Positions 32,036-42,920 of a stretch of DNA of 64,000 bases are shown here, one piece after another. Under the pieces are notes generated by a model. It saw only the letters and a program-made list of their open reading frames with translations. It had not been told where the DNA came from and did not search any database. The DNA lies in assembly GCF_000154725.1 (NCBI RefSeq), contig NZ_DS544873.1, positions 3,321,319 through 3,385,318 on the forward strand. The letters run 5' to 3'. Each line of letters starts with the position of its first letter. Position 1 is the first letter of the stretch. Both the position numbers and the translations under genes were made by a program. This DNA is from Kordia algicida OT-1 (lineage in GTDB: Bacteria; Bacteroidota; Bacteroidia; Flavobacteriales; Flavobacteriaceae).

Positions 32036-34084
32036 ATGACTCAGAATCCACAACGTTACACCATTACCGCCGCGTTGCCGTACACAAACGGACCGATCCA
32101 TATTGGACACTTAGCTGGCGTATATGTTCCTGCAGATATTTATGCACGTTACTTACGATTAATTGGCAAAGATGTTGCCTTTATGTGCGGAAGTGACGAA
32201 CACGGTGTTGCGATTCCGATGCGCGCCAAAAAAGAAGGCGTTTCACCACAAGATATTATTGATAAATATCACGGAATCATCAAGCAATCGTTTGAAGATT
32301 TTGGAATTTCGTTTGATAATTATTCGCGTACCTCAGCAGAAATTCATCACAAAACAGCTTCTGATTTTTTTAAAAAACTATATGAAGATGGCGAATTTAT
32401 CGAAGAAGTAACCGAACAATTATACGATGCCGAAGCCGATCAATTTTTGGCAGATCGTTTTGTAGTAGGAACTTGTCCAAAATGTAATTATGAAGAAGCG
32501 TATGGCGATCAATGTGAAAACTGCGGAAGTTCATTAAGCGGCACAGAACTCATCAACCCAAAATCAGCAATCACAGGAAATGTTCCGACGTTAAAACAAA
32601 CAAAACACTGGTTTTTACCCTTAGATAAATACAGCGATTTCTTAAACGAATGGATTGTAGAAGGACATAAAAAAGACTGGAAACCCAATGTATACGGACA
32701 AGTAAAATCGTGGGTCGATGACGGTTTGCGTCCACGTGCTGTAACGCGCGATTTAGATTGGGGAATTCCTGTTCCCGTTGAAGGTGCCGAAGGAAAAGTA
32801 CTCTATGTTTGGTTTGATGCGCCAATTGGATATATTTCAGCAACGAAAGAATGGGCTGAAAGAGAAGGAAAAGATTGGGAACCATACTGGAAAGATTCTA
32901 CCACTAAGTTGGTACACTTTATCGGAAAAGATAATATTGTATTTCACTGCATCATTTTCCCATCGATGTTAAAAGCGCATGGCGATTATATTTTGCCAGA
33001 CAATGTTCCTGCAAATGAATTCTTGAATTTAGAAGGTAGAAAACTATCAACGTCTAAAAACTGGGCAGTTTGGTTGCATGAATATTTAGAAGATTTCCCT
33101 GGAAAAGAAGATGTTTTGCGTTATGCGTTGACAGCAAATGCTCCTGAAACTAAAGATAATGATTTCACGTGGAAAGATTTCCAAACGCGAAACAATAGTG
33201 AATTGGTTGCGATTTTAGGAAACTTCATCAATCGTGTAATCGTGTTAACGCATAAATATTATGATGGAATTGTTCCTGAATATACAGGCGAATATGAAGA
33301 ATTGACACAAATACAACATTTTCCAAATGTCATTGCGAGTTCTATTGAACGATATCGTTTCCGCGAAGCAAGTCAGGAATTAATGAACTTGGCACGACTT
33401 GGAAATCAGTTTTTACAGGCTAACGAACCTTGGAAAAAGATCAAAGAAGATCCAGAAACCGTAAAAGGAATTATGTATGTGGCATTGCAAATTGCGGCTG
33501 CGATTGCAGTTTTATCGGAACCATTTTTACCATTTACTGCGAAAAAATTAAAAAATATGTTGGCGCTTGACGCGAATTTAGGTTGGAATGATATCGCTAC
33601 AAAAGAAATACTCCTTCCGACTGGACATAAAATTAACGAAAAAGAATTGCTGTTTGATAAAATTGACGATAAAGAAATTCAAGCACAATTGGATAAGTTG
33701 GAAGCGACCAAAAAAGCCAACGAAGCAGCCAATAAAGAAGTAGTTCCTCAAAAAGAAACGGCAACTTTTGACGATTTTACAAAGTTAGATTTACGTGTCG
33801 GCACCATTGTAGAAGCAGAAAAAGTTCGCAAAACAAAAAAGCTTTTAAAATTGATTGTCGATACAGGTTTAGACAAGCGCACGATCGTTTCTGGAATTGC
33901 AGAAAGTTTTTCGCCAGAAGAAATCATTGGTAAAAAAGTAACGGTTTTAGCCAACTTAGCACCAAGAACGATTGCCAAAGTAGAAAGTCAGGGAATGATT
34001 TTAATGACAGAAACACCAGAAGGAAAATTGGTTTTTGTAAATCCTGATGAAGCTGGTGTGAATAATGGAGAGACGATTAACTAA
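32036..34084 (+). CDS. metG: Methionine-tRNA ligase
   Basis: A 682-residue class I synthetase. The HIGH motif is [14 protein letters not shown], the zinc knuckle [17 protein letters not shown], and the KMSKS equivalent reads [11 protein letters not shown]. The C-terminal 110 residues are an EMAP-like tRNA-binding domain ([18 protein letters not shown]). I chose ATG 32036; the frame stays open 57 codons upstream, but that part has no family similarity and the next codons [16 protein letters not shown] fit. A -7-like TATTTTTG is at 31957-31964. A short linker rich in Lys and Glu precedes the tRNA-binding domain. Confidence 0.96.
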   Translation: MTQNPQRYTITAALPYTNGPIHIGHLAGVYVPADIYARYLRLIGKDVAFMCGSDEHGVAIPMRAKKEGVSPQDIIDKYHGIIKQSFEDFGISFDNYSRTSAEIHHKTASDFFKKLYEDGEFIEEVTEQLYDAEADQFLADRFVVGTCPKCNYEEAYGDQCENCGSSLSGTELINPKSAITGNVPTLKQTKHWFLPLDKYSDFLNEWIVEGHKKDWKPNVYGQVKSWVDDGLRPRAVTRDLDWGIPVPVEGAEGKVLYVWFDAPIGYISATKEWAEREGKDWEPYWKDSTTKLVHFIGKDNIVFHCIIFPSMLKAHGDYILPDNVPANEFLNLEGRKLSTSKNWAVWLHEYLEDFPGKEDVLRYALTANAPETKDNDFTWKDFQTRNNSELVAILGNFINRVIVLTHKYYDGIVPEYTGEYEELTQIQHFPNVIASSIERYRFREASQELMNLARLGNQFLQANEPWKKIKEDPETVKGIMYVALQIAAAIAVLSEPFLPFTAKKLKNMLALDANLGWNDIATKEILLPTGHKINEKELLFDKIDDKEIQAQLDKLEATKKANEAANKEVVPQKETATFDDFTKLDLRVGTIVEAEKVRKTKKLLKLIVDTGLDKRTIVSGIAESFSPEEIIGKKVTVLANLAPRTIAKVESQGMILMTETPEGKLVFVNPDEAGVNNGETIN

Positions 34085-34118
34085 GTACTTTCATAGAAAC
34101 GTAGCTTCAATCTAAAAA

Positions 34119-34640
34119 ATGTCTAAAACTAATTTTATAGAAATTGCAACAAAACGACTTTTACTAGCAAAGTTGCAAAAGACAGATTGGGAAATGGTTT
34201 CTTTCTTACGAACCGATGAAAACGTGAATAAATTCATCCAAAGACCAACGGCAGAAACCAAAGAAAAAGCGCTGCAATTCATTGAAAGAATTCATAAAAA
34301 TATAGAAAATCAAGATTCATATTACTGGAAAATAACAGAAAAAGGCAACACAACAATGATTGGTGCTATCTGCTTATGGAACTTTTCTAAAGATCGTAAA
34401 GCTGCCGAAGTAGGATACGATTTAAGTCCAAAATATCAAGGAAAAGGCATTATGAGTGAAGCTTTACAAAATGTAATCACGTTTGGATTCCAAAATTTGA
34501 ATTTAGACCTAATTGAAGCGTATACACATTATCAAAACGAAAGTTCAAAAACACTCCTTAAAAGAAATGGATTTAGGTTAGTTGAAGGTAAAAAAGATGC
34601 AGACAATACGACTAATATTGTTTATGAATTAAAAAAGTAA
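34119..34640 (+). CDS. RimJ/RimL-type GNAT acetyltransferase
   Basis: A 173-residue GNAT protein. The typical parts are TKRLLLAKLQKTDWEMVSFLRTDENV at the N-terminus, IGAICLWNFSKDRKAAEVGYDLSPKYQGKGIMSEALQ around the acetyl-CoA loop, and YTHYQNESSKTLLKRNGF in the C-terminal part. It is of the kind that acetylates protein N-termini or small amines; the substrate cannot be assigned. It is 34 nt downstream of metG and may share its transcript. Confidence 0.88.
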   Translation: MSKTNFIEIATKRLLLAKLQKTDWEMVSFLRTDENVNKFIQRPTAETKEKALQFIERIHKNIENQDSYYWKITEKGNTTMIGAICLWNFSKDRKAAEVGYDLSPKYQGKGIMSEALQNVITFGFQNLNLDLIEAYTHYQNESSKTLLKRNGFRLVEGKKDADNTTNIVYELKK

Positions 34641-34759
34641 GTTGCTCGATATCAACTCATCAATATTCCTTTAGTTAGAATAAATTAAAATTATACCGCA
34701 AACAAGCAAAGCTCGCGGTTAATACGTATTTTTACATAACTAAAAAAAACAGAAACGCT

Positions 34760-35278
34760 ATGTTATCAAAAAATATGGAAAGCGCACTCAACGCGCAAAT
34801 CAAAATAGAAGCAGAATCTTCACAAGTATATTTAGCCATGGCAAGTTTTGCTGAAACGCAAGGTTTTGAAGGAGTAACTTCATTTATGTATGAACATTCT
34901 GATGAAGAACGCCAACACATGCTAAAGTTTGTAAAATACATTAACGAACGTGGCGGACATGCAGTAATTTCAGAATTATCAAAACCGCCAGTTGAATATG
35001 GCTCGTTAAAAGAAATGTTTCAAAAACTCTTTGAGCATGAAATCAAAGTATCAAAAAGTATCAACGATTTGGTACATATCAGTTTGCAAGAACAAGACTA
35101 TGCAACGCATAACTTTTTACAATGGTATGTAGCCGAACAAATTGAAGAAGAAGCCTTGGCTCGTACAATTTTAGATAAAATCAACCTAATTGGTGATGAT
35201 AAAGGCGGATTGTACTTGTTTGATAGAGATGTACAAGCTATCACGGTGCAACCGGCGACAAATGCTCCTTCAGAATAA
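34760..35278 (+). CDS. ftnA: Ferritin
   Basis: A 172-residue non-heme ferritin that oxidises and stores iron in a 24-mer shell. Di-iron ligands are visible in the first helix (NAQIKIEAESSQVYLAMASF), in YEHSDEERQHMLKFV and in WYVAEQIEEEALARTILDKI. It has no heme-binding Met pattern I can identify. It has a terminator 26 nt after the stop (35304-35335) and is probably transcribed alone. Confidence 0.95.
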   Translation: MLSKNMESALNAQIKIEAESSQVYLAMASFAETQGFEGVTSFMYEHSDEERQHMLKFVKYINERGGHAVISELSKPPVEYGSLKEMFQKLFEHEIKVSKSINDLVHISLQEQDYATHNFLQWYVAEQIEEEALARTILDKINLIGDDKGGLYLFDRDVQAITVQPATNAPSE

Positions 35279-35303
35279 CGAAGATCATATTTACTTTGTA
35301 TAC

Positions 35304-35335
35304 AAGCGATTGGAAGAAATTTCAATCGCTTTTTT
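35304..35335 (+). terminator. Rho-independent terminator after ferritin
   Basis: AAGCGATTG ... CAATCGCTT stem (9 bp) with an unpaired loop of 10 nt followed by TTTTT. Confidence 0.8.
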
Positions 35336-35721
35336 AGTATAAAAATATTTTTTATTCCTGCGGAGGTGAAAATCTATCTATATCAAAACATGAAATGTAT
35401 AAACTTAGAAACGGATTGCTTCGATTTAATGTAACAATTTAGAAATTTGAAAATGTACCAATGGTAATGAATTGCCATATCAATAAACTATATTATTTAT
35501 GTACTTCAAAGTACATACAGCATAACTATAGAAACAGATTGCCACGTCGCAAACTCCTCGCAAAGACGTATCATAAAATAGAGAGTTGTTAATGTAACAA
35601 TTTGAAAATGTATCAATTAGTTTTTAACAACACTCAAATTTGTCTTAGAAATAACCTTGAATCATTAAATTTTTAAATCCTTGAATTGATGAGCAAAGCG
35701 AATCCAAAAGCGATCGCGAGT
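35336..35721. repeat. Repeat-rich intergenic region
   Basis: No gene. Two diverged copies of a phrase (TGTAACAATTTAGAAATTTGAAAATGTACCAATG-like) lie at about 35431-35464 and 35593-35620; a related phrase is at 7374-7398. A half copy of family-1 repeat is at 35520-35572 (ACAGATTGCCACGTCGC ... CTCGCAAAGACG), and the GCGATC-rich repeat copy 2 at 35690-35721. Confidence 0.5.
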
Positions 35722-37266
35722 CTAACGAAGCAACAATTTCGCTTTCGCTTGAATAATCTCCGCAACAGGTTTATTCTCAATATTACTTTCCAACCACGAC
35801 AAAATATCCAAATACAAAAAGGCTCTGCGCTCATACGGATCGTCTTCAAAAGGTTTCAACTTAGCATGTAAGGTTTCAAACGCTTTCTTAATTTGATTTG
35901 GATAAATGTTGCCTAAACCTTTCAAAAAAGCAATCATTTCCTTCTGAACTTCGTGCAAATCATCCATTTTCAACAAATACTTATACGTACTTTTTAGCTG
36001 TGATTCCAAATGGTAATCCATGCCTAATTCGTAATGTGCTACCAAATTCAAAATTCGCGAAAAGCACAACAAATCTTCCCGTACTTTCAACGATTTATTG
36101 CGGATAATTTTCTGTAAATATTCAATACAGTTTTTGTTGTCTCCTGCGCCAAAATACAAGGAAGCAATCTTGTAGTAAAAAATCATTACGTGATGTTCGT
36201 CAATTCGATTTTCAAACGAAGCAATGCGCTCATTCACTTCATCCACCAAATACAATCCTTCGCTAAATGTTCCTGTCAAAAAATGATAATTCAGCTTATT
36301 CATATACACATACAAAAAGCTCAATACCTTAGTATTATCATTCTGCGGCACAATATCGTGTGCAATATCATGTTCCAATTGCAACAATACTTCCTTGAAT
36401 TTAACTTCATGTTTGATGTAAAACAACGATTCCAACAAATAATGATTGCCTTTCAAATAAAATACAGGATGAATTTCCTTCATCTTTGGCGATTCTGTAA
36501 ACAACGAAACCCATTTATACGAATATTTGTAACTCGATAAAAAATCTTGTGTCAAAAAACTATACCACAAATGCGCTTTGTACAACCATAATTTCTCTCT
36601 AAAGCCGAGTGTTTCAACAGCAATTTCTGGCATTCGCGAATTAAAATATGCGGTGATTTCTTTATGGTCTTCTTCATTCTTTACATAACCAACTTTAAGT
36701 AACAAACCGTACAATTCCAATGATAAATTCGACAATTTACTCGTCAATGTATTCTGAATACTTAAGGTTTTCGCTTCTGCGGAAAGTTCATCGGCGCGAC
36801 TTGCCATACTTCGGGTAATGTACTGTGTCTCAATAATTTTTTCGAGTTCCACAATTTCATAAGCAACATTCTTTTCTTCGTGTTCTAAAGCGAGAATTTT
36901 TGCTTTATCAAGTAATTTCAAACTCTGTGTATACAAACCTTTATTATACAAAATGGTTGCATAATCGAGCTGTTCTCTAATGACAATTCGAATATTATGC
37001 TGCGCAGGATTTAAACGTAAACTCTTTAAAATTTGCTTGTATAAATTGGCTTTTAAATTGGATAATTGCTGTTTGGTAACAATCTTCTTTTTTAAGATAG
37101 CTTGTTCATCATACGTTTGACTTTTATCTAAAAACGTAAACAACGCCAAAAATTTAGAATTTACATTGCCTTCAAATCGTCCAACGTACAACTTAAATTG
37201 TCGTTTCTCAGATTTTGATAACGATTTAATCAGTATAAATAAAGATTCCTTTTGTGGGTTTGGCAT
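35722..37266 (-). CDS. Alpha-solenoid protein of unknown function
   Basis: A 514-residue, almost entirely helical protein with no signal peptide. It starts with a conserved-looking block (LFILIKSLSKSEKRQFKLYVGR) and continues with TPR-like helix pairs (IVIREQLDYATILYNKGLYTQSLKLLDKAK; IASLYFGAGDNKNCIEYLQKI). I recall similar proteins in other Flavobacteria annotated only as hypothetical. Its stop codon borders the GCGATC repeat. No neighbour suggests a partner; it is divergent from leuA. Role unknown, probably protein-protein interaction. Confidence 0.7.
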   Translation of the reverse strand: MPNPQKESLFILIKSLSKSEKRQFKLYVGRFEGNVNSKFLALFTFLDKSQTYDEQAILKKKIVTKQQLSNLKANLYKQILKSLRLNPAQHNIRIVIREQLDYATILYNKGLYTQSLKLLDKAKILALEHEEKNVAYEIVELEKIIETQYITRSMASRADELSAEAKTLSIQNTLTSKLSNLSLELYGLLLKVGYVKNEEDHKEITAYFNSRMPEIAVETLGFREKLWLYKAHLWYSFLTQDFLSSYKYSYKWVSLFTESPKMKEIHPVFYLKGNHYLLESLFYIKHEVKFKEVLLQLEHDIAHDIVPQNDNTKVLSFLYVYMNKLNYHFLTGTFSEGLYLVDEVNERIASFENRIDEHHVMIFYYKIASLYFGAGDNKNCIEYLQKIIRNKSLKVREDLLCFSRILNLVAHYELGMDYHLESQLKSTYKYLLKMDDLHEVQKEMIAFLKGLGNIYPNQIKKAFETLHAKLKPFEDDPYERRAFLYLDILSWLESNIENKPVAEIIQAKAKLLLR

Positions 37267-37425
37267 TGTAAAAAACTATTCTATAACTATTTTATTTACA
37301 GTATTTTAATCTAAAAACAAATAAGTTTAGCCACTGTAAAACGCATTGCAAAATCATTCGTTTTAGGAAATACAAAGTATACATTCGTAAGAATAAAAAG
37401 AAATAAACACTCAAATTTTTAATTT

Positions 37426-38598
37426 ATGAGTTCAAATCGAGTCTATATTTTTGATACTACTTTGCGCGATGGTGAGCAAGTTCCAGGTTGTAAACTCAAC
37501 ACGGAAGAAAAGTTAATGATTGCTTCCCGATTAGACAAACTTGGCGTGGATGTTATTGAAGCTGGTTTTCCTGTATCGAGTCCAGGAGATTTTCAATCGG
37601 TAGAAGCCATTGCAAAGCTCGTAAAAAATGCTACTGTTTGCGGACTAACTAGAGCCGTAGAAAATGATATAAAAGTAGCTGCAGAAGCACTAACCTTCGC
37701 AAAACGCCCACGAATTCATACAGGAATCGGAACGTCTGAATCGCACATGAAATATAAATTTAAAGCAACACCTGAACAAATCATTGAACGCGCTGTTGCT
37801 GCCGTAAAATATGCAAAATCATTTTTAGAAGATGTAGAATTCTATGCAGAAGATGCCGGACGAAGCGACAATGAATTTCTCGCCAGAGTTTGCGAAGCCG
37901 TTATCAAAGCAGGTGCAACCGTACTAAACATTCCAGATACTACAGGATATTGTTTGCCAGAAGAATACGGACAAAAAATAAAATACCTCAAAGAAAACGT
38001 CACAGGAATTCACAATGCCATTCTTTCCTGTCATTGTCATAATGATTTAGGATTGGCAACCGCAAACTCAATTGCTGGTGTGATGAATGGTGCGCGACAA
38101 GTAGAATGTACAATCAACGGAATTGGCGAACGTGCAGGAAACACATCACTGGAAGAAGTCGCAATGATCTTAAAGCAACATCCGTATTTAGACTTAAACA
38201 CAAACATCAATTCAACCATGTTAACCGAAATCAGTCAATTGGTTTCTGATACTATGGGAATGCCTGTGCAACCTAACAAAGCGATTGTTGGAACCAATGC
38301 TTTTGCACACAGCTCAGGAATTCATCAAGATGGCGTTATCAAACACAGAGAAACCTACGAAATCATGGATCCGAAAGATGTTGGTGCCGAAACTTCTTCT
38401 ATCGTATTAACAGCCAGAAGCGGACGCGCAGCATTAGCCTACCGAGCTAAAAATGTTGGGTACGATTTGACGAAACGTGAATTAGATACCATTTACAGTG
38501 ACTTTCTACATTTTGCAGACAAACACAAAGAAGTAACCGATACAGACATTCATCAGATTATAAAAATGAGTGAAGTTTCTAGAAGAATGTACGCATAA
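37426..38598 (+). CDS. leuA: 2-isopropylmalate synthase
   Basis: A 390-residue enzyme condensing acetyl-CoA with 2-ketoisovalerate, the first leucine step. Catalytic signatures are [15 protein letters not shown] near the N-terminus and [16 protein letters not shown] with the metal-binding His pair, followed by [13 protein letters not shown]. At 390 residues it lacks the C-terminal LeuA regulatory domain of the ~510-residue enzymes, so leucine feedback by that domain is not expected. First of four leu genes on the plus strand with gaps of 24, 8 and 9 nt. Homocitrate synthase is an alternative for short enzymes, but the operon settles it. Confidence 0.92.
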   Translation: MSSNRVYIFDTTLRDGEQVPGCKLNTEEKLMIASRLDKLGVDVIEAGFPVSSPGDFQSVEAIAKLVKNATVCGLTRAVENDIKVAAEALTFAKRPRIHTGIGTSESHMKYKFKATPEQIIERAVAAVKYAKSFLEDVEFYAEDAGRSDNEFLARVCEAVIKAGATVLNIPDTTGYCLPEEYGQKIKYLKENVTGIHNAILSCHCHNDLGLATANSIAGVMNGARQVECTINGIGERAGNTSLEEVAMILKQHPYLDLNTNINSTMLTEISQLVSDTMGMPVQPNKAIVGTNAFAHSSGIHQDGVIKHRETYEIMDPKDVGAETSSIVLTARSGRAALAYRAKNVGYDLTKRELDTIYSDFLHFADKHKEVTDTDIHQIIKMSEVSRRMYA

Positions 38599-38622
38599 AT
38601 CCCGCTTTTTGGAAAAATTCTA

Positions 38623-40020
38623 ATGAAGATGAAAAAAACATTATTTGACAAAGTTTGGGACGCACATGTAGTAGACAGCATTCCCAACGGACCACAAATT
38701 TTATACATAGACAAACATTTAATTCACGAAGTAACGAGTCCGCAAGCGTTCAACGAATTAAAAAAAAGAAACATTCCTATTTTTAGACCAAAGCAAATCA
38801 TTGCGACTGCCGATCATAATACACCAACGGTAGACCAGCATTTGCCAGTGAAAGACGAATTATCTCGAAATCAACTACAACAACTTCAACAAAACTGTGA
38901 CGAGCATAACATCCAATTATATGCTTTAGGTCATCAATACAACGGAATTGTACACGTAATGGCACCCGAATTAGGCATCACGCAACCTGGAATGACCATG
39001 GTTTGTGGAGACAGTCATACCTCAACGCATGGAGCCTTTGGTGCTATTGCTTTTGGAATCGGAACGAGTCAAGTAGCACAAGTATTTGCGAGTCAATCAC
39101 TGTTACTAAAGAAACCAAAAAAGATGCGTATTACGGTAAACGGAAACTTGCAAAACAATGTATTGCCTAAAGATGTCATTCTTTACATCATTTCAAAATT
39201 AGGAACAGACAGCGGTACGGAACACTTTATCGAATTTGCAGGAGATGTTTTTGAAAACATGTCCATGGAAGGACGCATGACCGTTTGTAATATGAGTATT
39301 GAAATGGGCGCACGCGGCGGAATGATTGCACCAGACGAAACCACTTTTGCATACGTAGCAGGAAGAAAATTTGCGCCAAAAGGAGCTGATTTTGATAAAA
39401 AAGTTGCTTACTGGAAAACGTTGAAAACAGACGCTTCCGCGGAATTTGACACAGAATATACTTTTGATGCTTCTGACATCACACCAATGATTACATTTGG
39501 AACGAATCCTGGCATGGGAATTCCGCTCACGGAAAATATTCCATCCGAAAACGATGCCAACCTAGAAAAATCATTGCAATACATGAATTTTGAAAAAGGT
39601 ACTTCCCTCATCGGACAACAAGTAAATTATGTCTTTATAGGAAGCTGTACCAATTCGCGCATTGAAGATTTTAGAGTTGCCGCCAATTATGTTGAAGGAA
39701 AACAAAAAGCACCAAATATCAATGCTTGGTTAGTGCCAGGTTCGCAATTGGTCGTACAACAAATAAAAGAAGAAGGTTTAGATAAAATCTTTGAAGCAGC
39801 AGGTTTCAAACTACGTCAACCAGGTTGTTCGGCGTGTTTGGCAATGAATGATGATAAAATTCCTGATGGCGAATATTGCGTTTCTACGTCAAACCGAAAC
39901 TTTGAAGGACGACAAGGACAAGGTTCGCGTACACTATTGGCAAGTCCGTTAGTTGCCGCAGCCACTGCCATTGCAGGAAAAATAGTAGCTATTAACACTC
40001 CAGTATTGGAAGAAGCCTAA
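38623..40020 (+). CDS. leuC: 3-isopropylmalate dehydratase large subunit
   Basis: A 465-residue aconitase-family subunit. Cluster ligands are in [11 protein letters not shown] and PGCSACLAM (two Cys), and the substrate-binding [18 protein letters not shown] is intact. Together with LeuD it isomerises 2- to 3-isopropylmalate using a 4Fe-4S cluster. Two ATG codons lie at 38623 and 38629; either is compatible with the family ([14 protein letters not shown]). Confidence 0.96.
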   Translation: MKMKKTLFDKVWDAHVVDSIPNGPQILYIDKHLIHEVTSPQAFNELKKRNIPIFRPKQIIATADHNTPTVDQHLPVKDELSRNQLQQLQQNCDEHNIQLYALGHQYNGIVHVMAPELGITQPGMTMVCGDSHTSTHGAFGAIAFGIGTSQVAQVFASQSLLLKKPKKMRITVNGNLQNNVLPKDVILYIISKLGTDSGTEHFIEFAGDVFENMSMEGRMTVCNMSIEMGARGGMIAPDETTFAYVAGRKFAPKGADFDKKVAYWKTLKTDASAEFDTEYTFDASDITPMITFGTNPGMGIPLTENIPSENDANLEKSLQYMNFEKGTSLIGQQVNYVFIGSCTNSRIEDFRVAANYVEGKQKAPNINAWLVPGSQLVVQQIKEEGLDKIFEAAGFKLRQPGCSACLAMNDDKIPDGEYCVSTSNRNFEGRQGQGSRTLLASPLVAAATAIAGKIVAINTPVLEEA

Positions 40021-40028
40021 AAAAACAC

Positions 40029-40613
40029 ATGAGTACATTTAACACTTTTACCTCTACCGCATTTCCACTTGCTGTAGAAAATATAGACACCGATCAAATC
40101 ATTCCTGCCCGTTTTTTAAAAGCGACGAGTAGAGACGGATTTGGCGAAAATTTATTTCGAGATTGGCGATATCACAAAGATGGAAGCCTGAATGCCGATT
40201 TTGTACTGAATCAGCAACAATATTCAGGTTCTATCTTAGTGGCAGGACACAATTTTGGTTGCGGTTCTAGTAGAGAACACGCGGCTTGGGCACTGAAAGA
40301 CTTCGGTTTCAACGTAATTATTTCGAGTTTTTTTGCTGATATTTTTAAAGGAAACGCGCTCAACAATCATGTATTGCCTATTCAAGTGACACCGGCATTT
40401 TTGGCGAAGCTTTTAGTAGCTATTCAAGAGAATCCTAATACAGAAATTGAAGTTAATTTAGAAGCACAAACTGTAGCTTTTGGAAAAGAAAAAGCTTCAT
40501 TTGATATTAACCCATATAAAAAAATGTGCTTGCAAAAAGGATATGATGATATTGACTTTTTAGTCAGCAATCTATCTAAAATAAAAGCATTTGAACAACA
40601 ACATATATACTAG
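40029..40613 (+). CDS. leuD: 3-isopropylmalate dehydratase small subunit
   Basis: A 194-residue swivel-domain subunit that completes the LeuCD enzyme. Signatures are [14 protein letters not shown] and [14 protein letters not shown]. It starts 8 nt after leuC and ends 9 nt before leuB, as expected for balanced expression of the heterodimer. Confidence 0.96.
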   Translation: MSTFNTFTSTAFPLAVENIDTDQIIPARFLKATSRDGFGENLFRDWRYHKDGSLNADFVLNQQQYSGSILVAGHNFGCGSSREHAAWALKDFGFNVIISSFFADIFKGNALNNHVLPIQVTPAFLAKLLVAIQENPNTEIEVNLEAQTVAFGKEKASFDINPYKKMCLQKGYDDIDFLVSNLSKIKAFEQQHIY

Positions 40614-40622
40614 AATTTAGCT

Positions 40623-41738
40623 ATGAACTTACACATTGGCGTACTTTCAGGTGATGGAATTGGTCCTGAAGTAACAAATCAATCGATAAAAATTTTAACT
40701 GCCATTGCAGACAAATATCAGCATACATTTACGTTTCAACACGAATTGGTTGGCGCCATTGCTATTGATGAAACAGGAAATCCGTTGCCACAAAAAACAT
40801 TGAATCTCTGTTTGGAAGCAGATGCTGTTTTATTTGGTGCCATTGGCAATCCGAAATACGATAACAATCCAGCTGCAAAAGTGCGTCCCGAACAAGGATT
40901 ATTGGCATTGCGAAAAGCGTTGGGATTGTTTGCCAACATTCGTCCTGTAAAAGCGTATGATACTTTATTGGACAAATCGCCACTAAAAAAACACATCATT
41001 CAAGATACGGACATTGTGATTTATCGCGAATTGACAGGCGGCATTTACTTTGGAGAAAAAACACTCAGCGAAGATGGCACTGCTGCTTCTGACTTATGTT
41101 CCTACAGCAAAACAGAAATTGAACGCGTAGCACACTTGGCATTTAAAGCGGCACAAAGCAGACGAAAAAAATTAACTTTGGTTGACAAAGCCAATGTATT
41201 GGAAACCTCTCGTTTGTGGCGAAAAGTAGTTACAGCAATGGCTTCACAATATCCTGACGTCGAATTGGATTTCCTTTTTGTTGATAATGCAGCGATGCAA
41301 ATGGTTTTAAATCCGAGTCAATTTGATGTAATTTTGACTGAGAATATGTTTGGCGATATCATTTCGGATGAAGCCAGCGTAATTGGTGGCTCTATTGGAT
41401 TATTGGCGTCGGCTTCTATTGGAGAAAAGTATGCGTTGTTTGAGCCAATTCACGGTTCGTATCCGCAAGCCACAGGAAAAGGTATTGCCAACCCGATTGC
41501 TTCTATCTTATCGGCAGCGATGTTGTTAGATCATTTTGGACTTTTAGAAGAAGCGGAAACGGTAAGAGATGCTGTTGAACGTGCAATTGACTTAGAAATT
41601 TGCACACCAGATTTAAACGCTCACGGTGGTTATTCTACTGAAAACGTCGGAACTTTTATTGAAGATTTTATTGAAAATGTTGACGCATTACACATCAACA
41701 CAGGCAATATTAAGGTAGGGCAGTCTACCATAATTTAG
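40623..41738 (+). CDS. leuB: 3-isopropylmalate dehydrogenase
   Basis: A 371-residue NAD-dependent oxidative decarboxylase giving 2-ketoisocaproate. The start LSGDGIGPEVTNQS, the substrate loop YRELTGGIYFG, and TENMFGDIISDEASVIGGSIGLLASAS with the metal ligands are intact. It ends the leu operon and is followed by a terminator 17 nt after its stop. Confidence 0.96.
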   Translation: MNLHIGVLSGDGIGPEVTNQSIKILTAIADKYQHTFTFQHELVGAIAIDETGNPLPQKTLNLCLEADAVLFGAIGNPKYDNNPAAKVRPEQGLLALRKALGLFANIRPVKAYDTLLDKSPLKKHIIQDTDIVIYRELTGGIYFGEKTLSEDGTAASDLCSYSKTEIERVAHLAFKAAQSRRKKLTLVDKANVLETSRLWRKVVTAMASQYPDVELDFLFVDNAAMQMVLNPSQFDVILTENMFGDIISDEASVIGGSIGLLASASIGEKYALFEPIHGSYPQATGKGIANPIASILSAAMLLDHFGLLEEAETVRDAVERAIDLEICTPDLNAHGGYSTENVGTFIEDFIENVDALHINTGNIKVGQSTII

Positions 41739-41755
41739 TTTTTAGAGTGTCAAAC

Positions 41756-41790
41756 ATTCCCTTTTCTTCATGCAGAGAAGGGAATTTTTT
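41756..41790 (+). terminator. Rho-independent terminator after leuB
   Basis: ATTCCCTT ... AAGGGAAT stem (extendable with TTCT/AGAG pairing) followed by TTTTTT, 17 nt after the leuB stop. Confidence 0.8.
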
Positions 41791-41849
41791 ATTCTTTTTG
41801 ATGAAGTAAAAAAAGATTCTTTACTTTTGTTATCTATAGAAGATTGAAA

Positions 41850-42071
41850 ATGAATATTCAAGCAGAAAAAATAGCGTTATTGAAGTTGTTGTTAGACACT
41901 AACAATCCGAAGATTATTCAATCAATTAAACAAATCTTCGAAAAAGAAGAACCTTCTCCGATTTGGGATGAATTATCCGAAACTGAAAAAAAGGAAATAC
42001 AGCAAGGAATTTCTGATGTTGAAAATGGAAATGTAACTGATTACAATTCATTTATGGTAAAACATAGATAA
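41850..42071 (+). CDS. Antitoxin of a RelE/ParE-type module
   Basis: A 73-residue acidic protein typical of the short addiction-module antitoxins in Bacteroidetes: KIALLKLLLDTNNPKIIQSI, WDELSETEKKEIQQGISDVENG. Its stop codon is directly followed by the ATG of the toxin frame (TAAATG), the usual coupled order. I chose ATG 41850, not the in-frame TTG at 41844. The partner toxin is frameshifted, so the pair may be a relic. No DNA-binding motif is obvious. Confidence 0.72.
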   Translation: MNIQAEKIALLKLLLDTNNPKIIQSIKQIFEKEEPSPIWDELSETEKKEIQQGISDVENGNVTDYNSFMVKHR

Positions 42072-42367
42072 ATGGGTCGAGAAGTAAAAATTTCAAAAAC
42101 TGCGGAAATAAAACTTGAAAAACTTTTTGATTATCTACTCGAAAATTGGTCAGAAAAAGTAAAGGCTAATTTTATAAAAAACTAGACGCTTCCATAGAAT
42201 TGATATGTACTAATCCTCAGATATTTCCTGAAGTTAAAAAAAATACTGGACTTTATAAATGTGTAATTACCAAACAGATTAGCCTGTATTATAAGTTTGA
42301 CGCCAATACCGTTTTTATTATTACAATTTTTGACACCAGACAACATCCTTCAAAATTGAAAATTTAA
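42072..42367 (+). pseudogene. RelE/ParE-type toxin, frameshifted
   Basis: The first frame gives GREVKISKTAEIKLEKLFDY and runs 37 codons to a TAG at 42183. Adding one A to the A6 run (42176-42181) restores a frame of about 98 codons with the family's C-terminal parts: LYKCVITKQISLYYKF and IITIFDTRQHPSKL. This is the RelE/ParE mRNase or gyrase toxin layout. The break is a single-base deletion in a homopolymer, so mutation, sequencing error and phase variation are all possible. Confidence 0.72.
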
Positions 42368-42390
42368 TTAAACAGATTGTTATTTTTAAA

Positions 42391-42723
42391 TCACTTCAAC
42401 GGATCGTGTCCCCAATTTTTTAATGAATATCGCCAATCAGATTCTTCAATATCACTTTTAGGTTTTTGCGCTGTGTGACGTGCAATATAACCATTTACTT
42501 TTTTCATATGTTCGTAGTTGATTTCGGTTAAATCATCTTTTTTCTTTCGTTTAATCTTGATGATTTTCCGTCCGCTTTTGTGTCCAATAGATTCTCCATC
42601 GCCACTATCTTTTCCAACGGATTTTGATTTGTCAGTTTCGAGCCAATCTTCCAATTCGGCAGGTTGCATATTTACTTTATCGTAAAAATCATTGTAAATT
42701 TCTTGCTTTTCTTCTTTTGTCAT
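42391..42723 (-). CDS. DUF3140 family protein
   Basis: A 110-residue basic, soluble protein. It carries ESIGHKSGRKIIKIKRKKKDDL, HMKKVNGYIARHTAQKP and the closing WRYSLKNWGHDP, which I recognise as the DUF3140 family. Basic composition and family notes suggest nucleic acid binding, without direct proof. It stands alone on the minus strand between the toxin remnant and the serA fusion gene. Confidence 0.8.
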   Translation of the reverse strand: MTKEEKQEIYNDFYDKVNMQPAELEDWLETDKSKSVGKDSGDGESIGHKSGRKIIKIKRKKKDDLTEINYEHMKKVNGYIARHTAQKPKSDIEESDWRYSLKNWGHDPLK

Positions 42724-42920
42724 TACTTTTTTTTGACAAATTAGGGAAAGAATGCCATTGAGTTTGTCTTTAAAAAATTACATCTTAACTCAAAAACTTT
42801 CAATTTGAAACTTAAATACCATCTTATCAACAAAAGTATTAGAATTGTTCATTGAATATTGCTAAAGACATCGTTCTTAAGGAATGATTTTAATATTTTT
42901 ACCACTTATTTAACAACGAC

